Positions 6,176-7,179 of a DNA stretch of 7,179 nt are shown here, in pieces (positions within the stretch are counted from its first letter, which is position 1; each line of letters starts with the position of its first letter). Source of the DNA: an uncultured Propionibacteriaceae bacterium. GTDB lineage: Bacteria; Actinomycetota; Actinomycetes; Propionibacteriales; Propionibacteriaceae. Both the position numbers and the translations under genes were made by a program. The notes beneath the pieces are model-generated. The model had not been told where the DNA came from and made no database searches. It saw nothing but the letters and a program-made list of their open reading frames with translations. The DNA lies in NCBI GenBank assembly GCA_937988865.1, contig CALKHV010000080.1:1-7179 (forward strand). The letters run 5' to 3'.

Positions 6176-6915
6176 TTGTTCTTCACCTTTTCGTTGATGT
6201 AGGCGATGCTGGCGCCCACGGCTTCCATCATGTCGGTTGCGCAGTCGTCGAACTCGAGCACCCAGCCGCGCCCAGGGGAGCTCTCGAGAACACCGGCGAC
6301 GTCCATCTCGCCGGTGCCCAGCACGAGGTTGGGTTCCTCGTGATTGCCATTCAGGAGACCGTCCTTCACGTGCAGGTAGGTCACCTTGTCCCCGAGCCGG
6401 TCGAGCCAGGCGAGCACGTCCTGGCCACCGAACGACACCCACATGGTGTCGATCTCGAGATCCACCTCGTCAGCGAGCTGCGAGACGAAGTAGTCGTAGG
6501 AGTTCACGCCGTCGAAGTCGTACGCGAACTCGAAGTCGTGGTTGTGGTACCCGACCTTGACGCCGTGCTCGGCACCCTTGACGGCAGCGTCATTGAGAAG
6601 GGACGCCAACTCGTCGATGCCTTCCTTCGACGCCCACTTCTCGGGCGGGAAGTAGGGCTGGAAGATGGTGTGGCACCCGATCTGGCCGGCGATCTCGAAC
6701 AGCTTCGCCTGATCCGGCCCGATGACGTTGGCGTGCGCCGTCGGGGACGTGAGCCCGTGGCGGGCAAGCGCGTCCGGGAGCCAGTCGAACTGGTCGATGG
6801 CGAAGGCCTCGACCTCTGTCAGTCCCCAAGCTGACAGTTGGGAGAGGGTCGCGTCGCGCTGGTCCTCGCCCAACAGGTCGCGCAGGGAGTACAACTGCAC
6901 AGCGATGTGAGTCAT
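6172..6915 (-). CDS. Sugar phosphate isomerase/epimerase-like TIM barrel (SPI-B), first gene of operon
   Basis: Predicted compact xylose-isomerase-like TIM-barrel enzyme, 247 residues. The N-terminus IAVQLYSLRD (4-13) is a typical first strand of this family. Later motifs are GYHNHDFEF (122-130), LEIDTMWV with Asp156 (153-160), LHVKD with His182 (181-185) and VLEFDD with Glu221 (219-224). Asp156, His182 and Glu221 match three metal ligands; where the fourth Glu normally stands, this protein has the YHNH motif, reminiscent of the YHHH of the dehydratase IolE. That hints at elimination or hydration chemistry rather than simple isomerisation. The ATG at 6915 is chosen because the predicted -10 (6965-6970) overlaps the longer open frame beginning at 6966, and GGAAGG stands upstream. 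Its stop overlaps the Gfo-B start by four bases. Substrate unknown; a 3-keto sugar is inferred from context. Confidence 0.85.
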   Translation of the reverse strand: MTHIAVQLYSLRDLLGEDQRDATLSQLSAWGLTEVEAFAIDQFDWLPDALARHGLTSPTAHANVIGPDQAKLFEIAGQIGCHTIFQPYFPPEKWASKEGIDELASLLNDAAVKGAEHGVKVGYHNHDFEFAYDFDGVNSYDYFVSQLADEVDLEIDTMWVSFGGQDVLAWLDRLGDKVTYLHVKDGLLNGNHEEPNLVLGTGEMDVAGVLESSPGRGWVLEFDDCATDMMEAVGASIAYINEKVKNK

Positions 6916-6934
6916 GCCGACCAGCCTTCCGCAT

Positions 6935-6953
6935 CCTGGCCCGGTCGGCCAAG
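6935..6953. promoter_or_regulatory. Operator-like inverted repeat in the operon leader
   Basis: CCTGGCC (6935-6941) and GGCCAAG (6947-6953) form an inverted repeat with one mismatch around CGGTC. It lies just downstream of the predicted operon start point (about 6957) and before the SPI-B ATG, a usual roadblock position for a repressor. No regulator gene is in the window, so the binding protein is unknown. Confidence 0.35.
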
Positions 6954-6964
6954 TGTTACCAGCC

Positions 6965-6994
6965 ATTATGGGCCCTCAGGCCGCCTAAAATAAC
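6965..6994 (-). promoter_or_regulatory. Candidate promoter of the sugar-enzyme operon
   Basis: On the minus strand, CATAAT (6970-6965) matches the -10 consensus at five of six positions. A weak -35, GTTATT (6994-6989), stands 18 bases upstream. Transcription would start near 6957, giving a leader of about 42 bases to the SPI-B ATG at 6915. Confidence 0.5.
6986..6991 (+). promoter_or_regulatory. Weak -10-like hexamer for the right-hand exported-protein gene
   Basis: TAAAAT on the plus strand fits the TANNNT pattern and is the only AT-rich candidate for the gene beginning at 7113. No good -35 is visible at the proper distance. If used, the leader would be about 115 bases and would contain the three inverted repeats at 7033-7102. 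It overlaps the operon promoter, so the two would compete. Confidence 0.25.
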
Positions 6995-7032
6995 CCGGGG
7001 GCACCATTTTGTGGAGCATTCCTGTGACGAGG

Positions 7033-7102
7033 CCGGGCGCCGCCCGGGCAGCGGTGACAACCAATCACCGTGGCCCGCTCGTTGGCAGGGTGGACCAACC
7101 CT
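7033..7102. repeat. Cluster of three small inverted repeats upstream of the exported-protein gene
   Basis: Three inverted repeats follow each other: CCGGGCG/CGCCCGG around one base (7033-7047), CGGTGA/TCACCG around seven bases (7052-7070) and AGGGT/ACCCT around six bases (7087-7102), the last with an inner TGG-A-CCA. They lie between the divergent promoters and the start at 7113. They may be protein-binding sites or leader stems; I recognise no known riboswitch. Confidence 0.35.
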
Positions 7103-7112
7103 TGGAGGAGCC

Positions 7113-7179
7113 ATGATCACCCTCTCGCGCCGCGCGCTGCTTGCCGCCCTCGGCCTCGGCGCCCTCGCCATTCCCCTGC
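7113..7179 (+). CDS. N-terminus of an exported protein with a Tat-like signal (partial)
   Basis: Only 22 codons are inside the window. The ATG at 7113 follows GGAGGAG closely, a very strong ribosome binding site. The peptide starts MITLSRRALLAALGLGALA and continues with IPL: a short N-region with twin arginines in SRRALL, then a hydrophobic Ala/Leu/Gly core. This fits a twin-arginine or Sec signal sequence. Solute-binding proteins and secreted enzymes often start this way in actinobacteria. It is divergent from the sugar operon, so a role in uptake or outside processing of the same substrate is possible, but no mature sequence is available. Confidence 0.7.
   Translation, partial: MITLSRRALLAALGLGALAIPL

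Noticed and set aside
6176..6442. Upstream extension of Gfo-B inside SPI-B
   Set aside because: The added residues are not protein-family-like, and the GTGA overlap with the Rossmann motif near residue 14 marks the real start at 6175.
2936..6915. Ordinary myo-inositol catabolic operon
   Set aside because: IolG- and IolE-like folds fit loosely, but no iolB, iolC, iolD or iolA is present and Gfo-B looks more like YcjS. It is not excluded until the flanking DNA is seen.

Overview
The window is GC-rich double-stranded chromosomal DNA with dense, tightly packed genes and codons that strongly favour G or C in the third position. The PIG-L deacetylase resembles the enzymes actinobacteria use around mycothiol, and one gene looks leaderless. 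Together these point to a high-GC actinobacterium; the genus cannot be read from the sequence. I see no rRNA, tRNA, CRISPR array, transposase or phage gene.

Left part (1-2736): two minus-strand genes, a PIG-L family deacetylase followed 42 bases later by a short-chain dehydrogenase whose last residues run off the left edge. Divergent from them is a plus-strand D-hexose-6-phosphate mutarotase, with a 113-base control region between. The mutarotase has no clear ribosome binding site but has a -10-like hexamer placed so that transcription would begin at its ATG.

Middle (2737-2935): a convergent intergenic region with two strong hairpin structures. One is a nested inverted repeat behind the mutarotase; the other is a GC-rich terminator behind the minus-strand operon.

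Right part (2936-6915): a minus-strand operon, in transcription order: sugar phosphate isomerase/epimerase-like TIM barrel (SPI-B), Gfo/Idh/MocA dehydrogenase (Gfo-B, YcjS-like), a second Gfo/Idh/MocA dehydrogenase (Gfo-A), and a second TIM-barrel isomerase/epimerase-like protein (SPI-A). The first two overlap by four bases (GTGA). A long perfect hairpin separates the second and third. Two dehydrogenases plus two xylose-isomerase-like metalloenzymes is the composition expected for a 3-keto-sugar route: oxidise C3, eliminate, hydrate or epimerise, then reduce. The best-known examples are four-enzyme levoglucosan catabolism, E. coli YcjQRS, and oxidative C- and O-glycoside cleavage. This is the most interesting part of the window. 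The substrate is not known.

Right edge (6916-7179): a 197-base divergent control region with a candidate promoter and operator-like repeat for the operon and several inverted repeats on the other side. It ends with the first 22 codons of a plus-strand gene for an exported protein with a twin-arginine-like signal.
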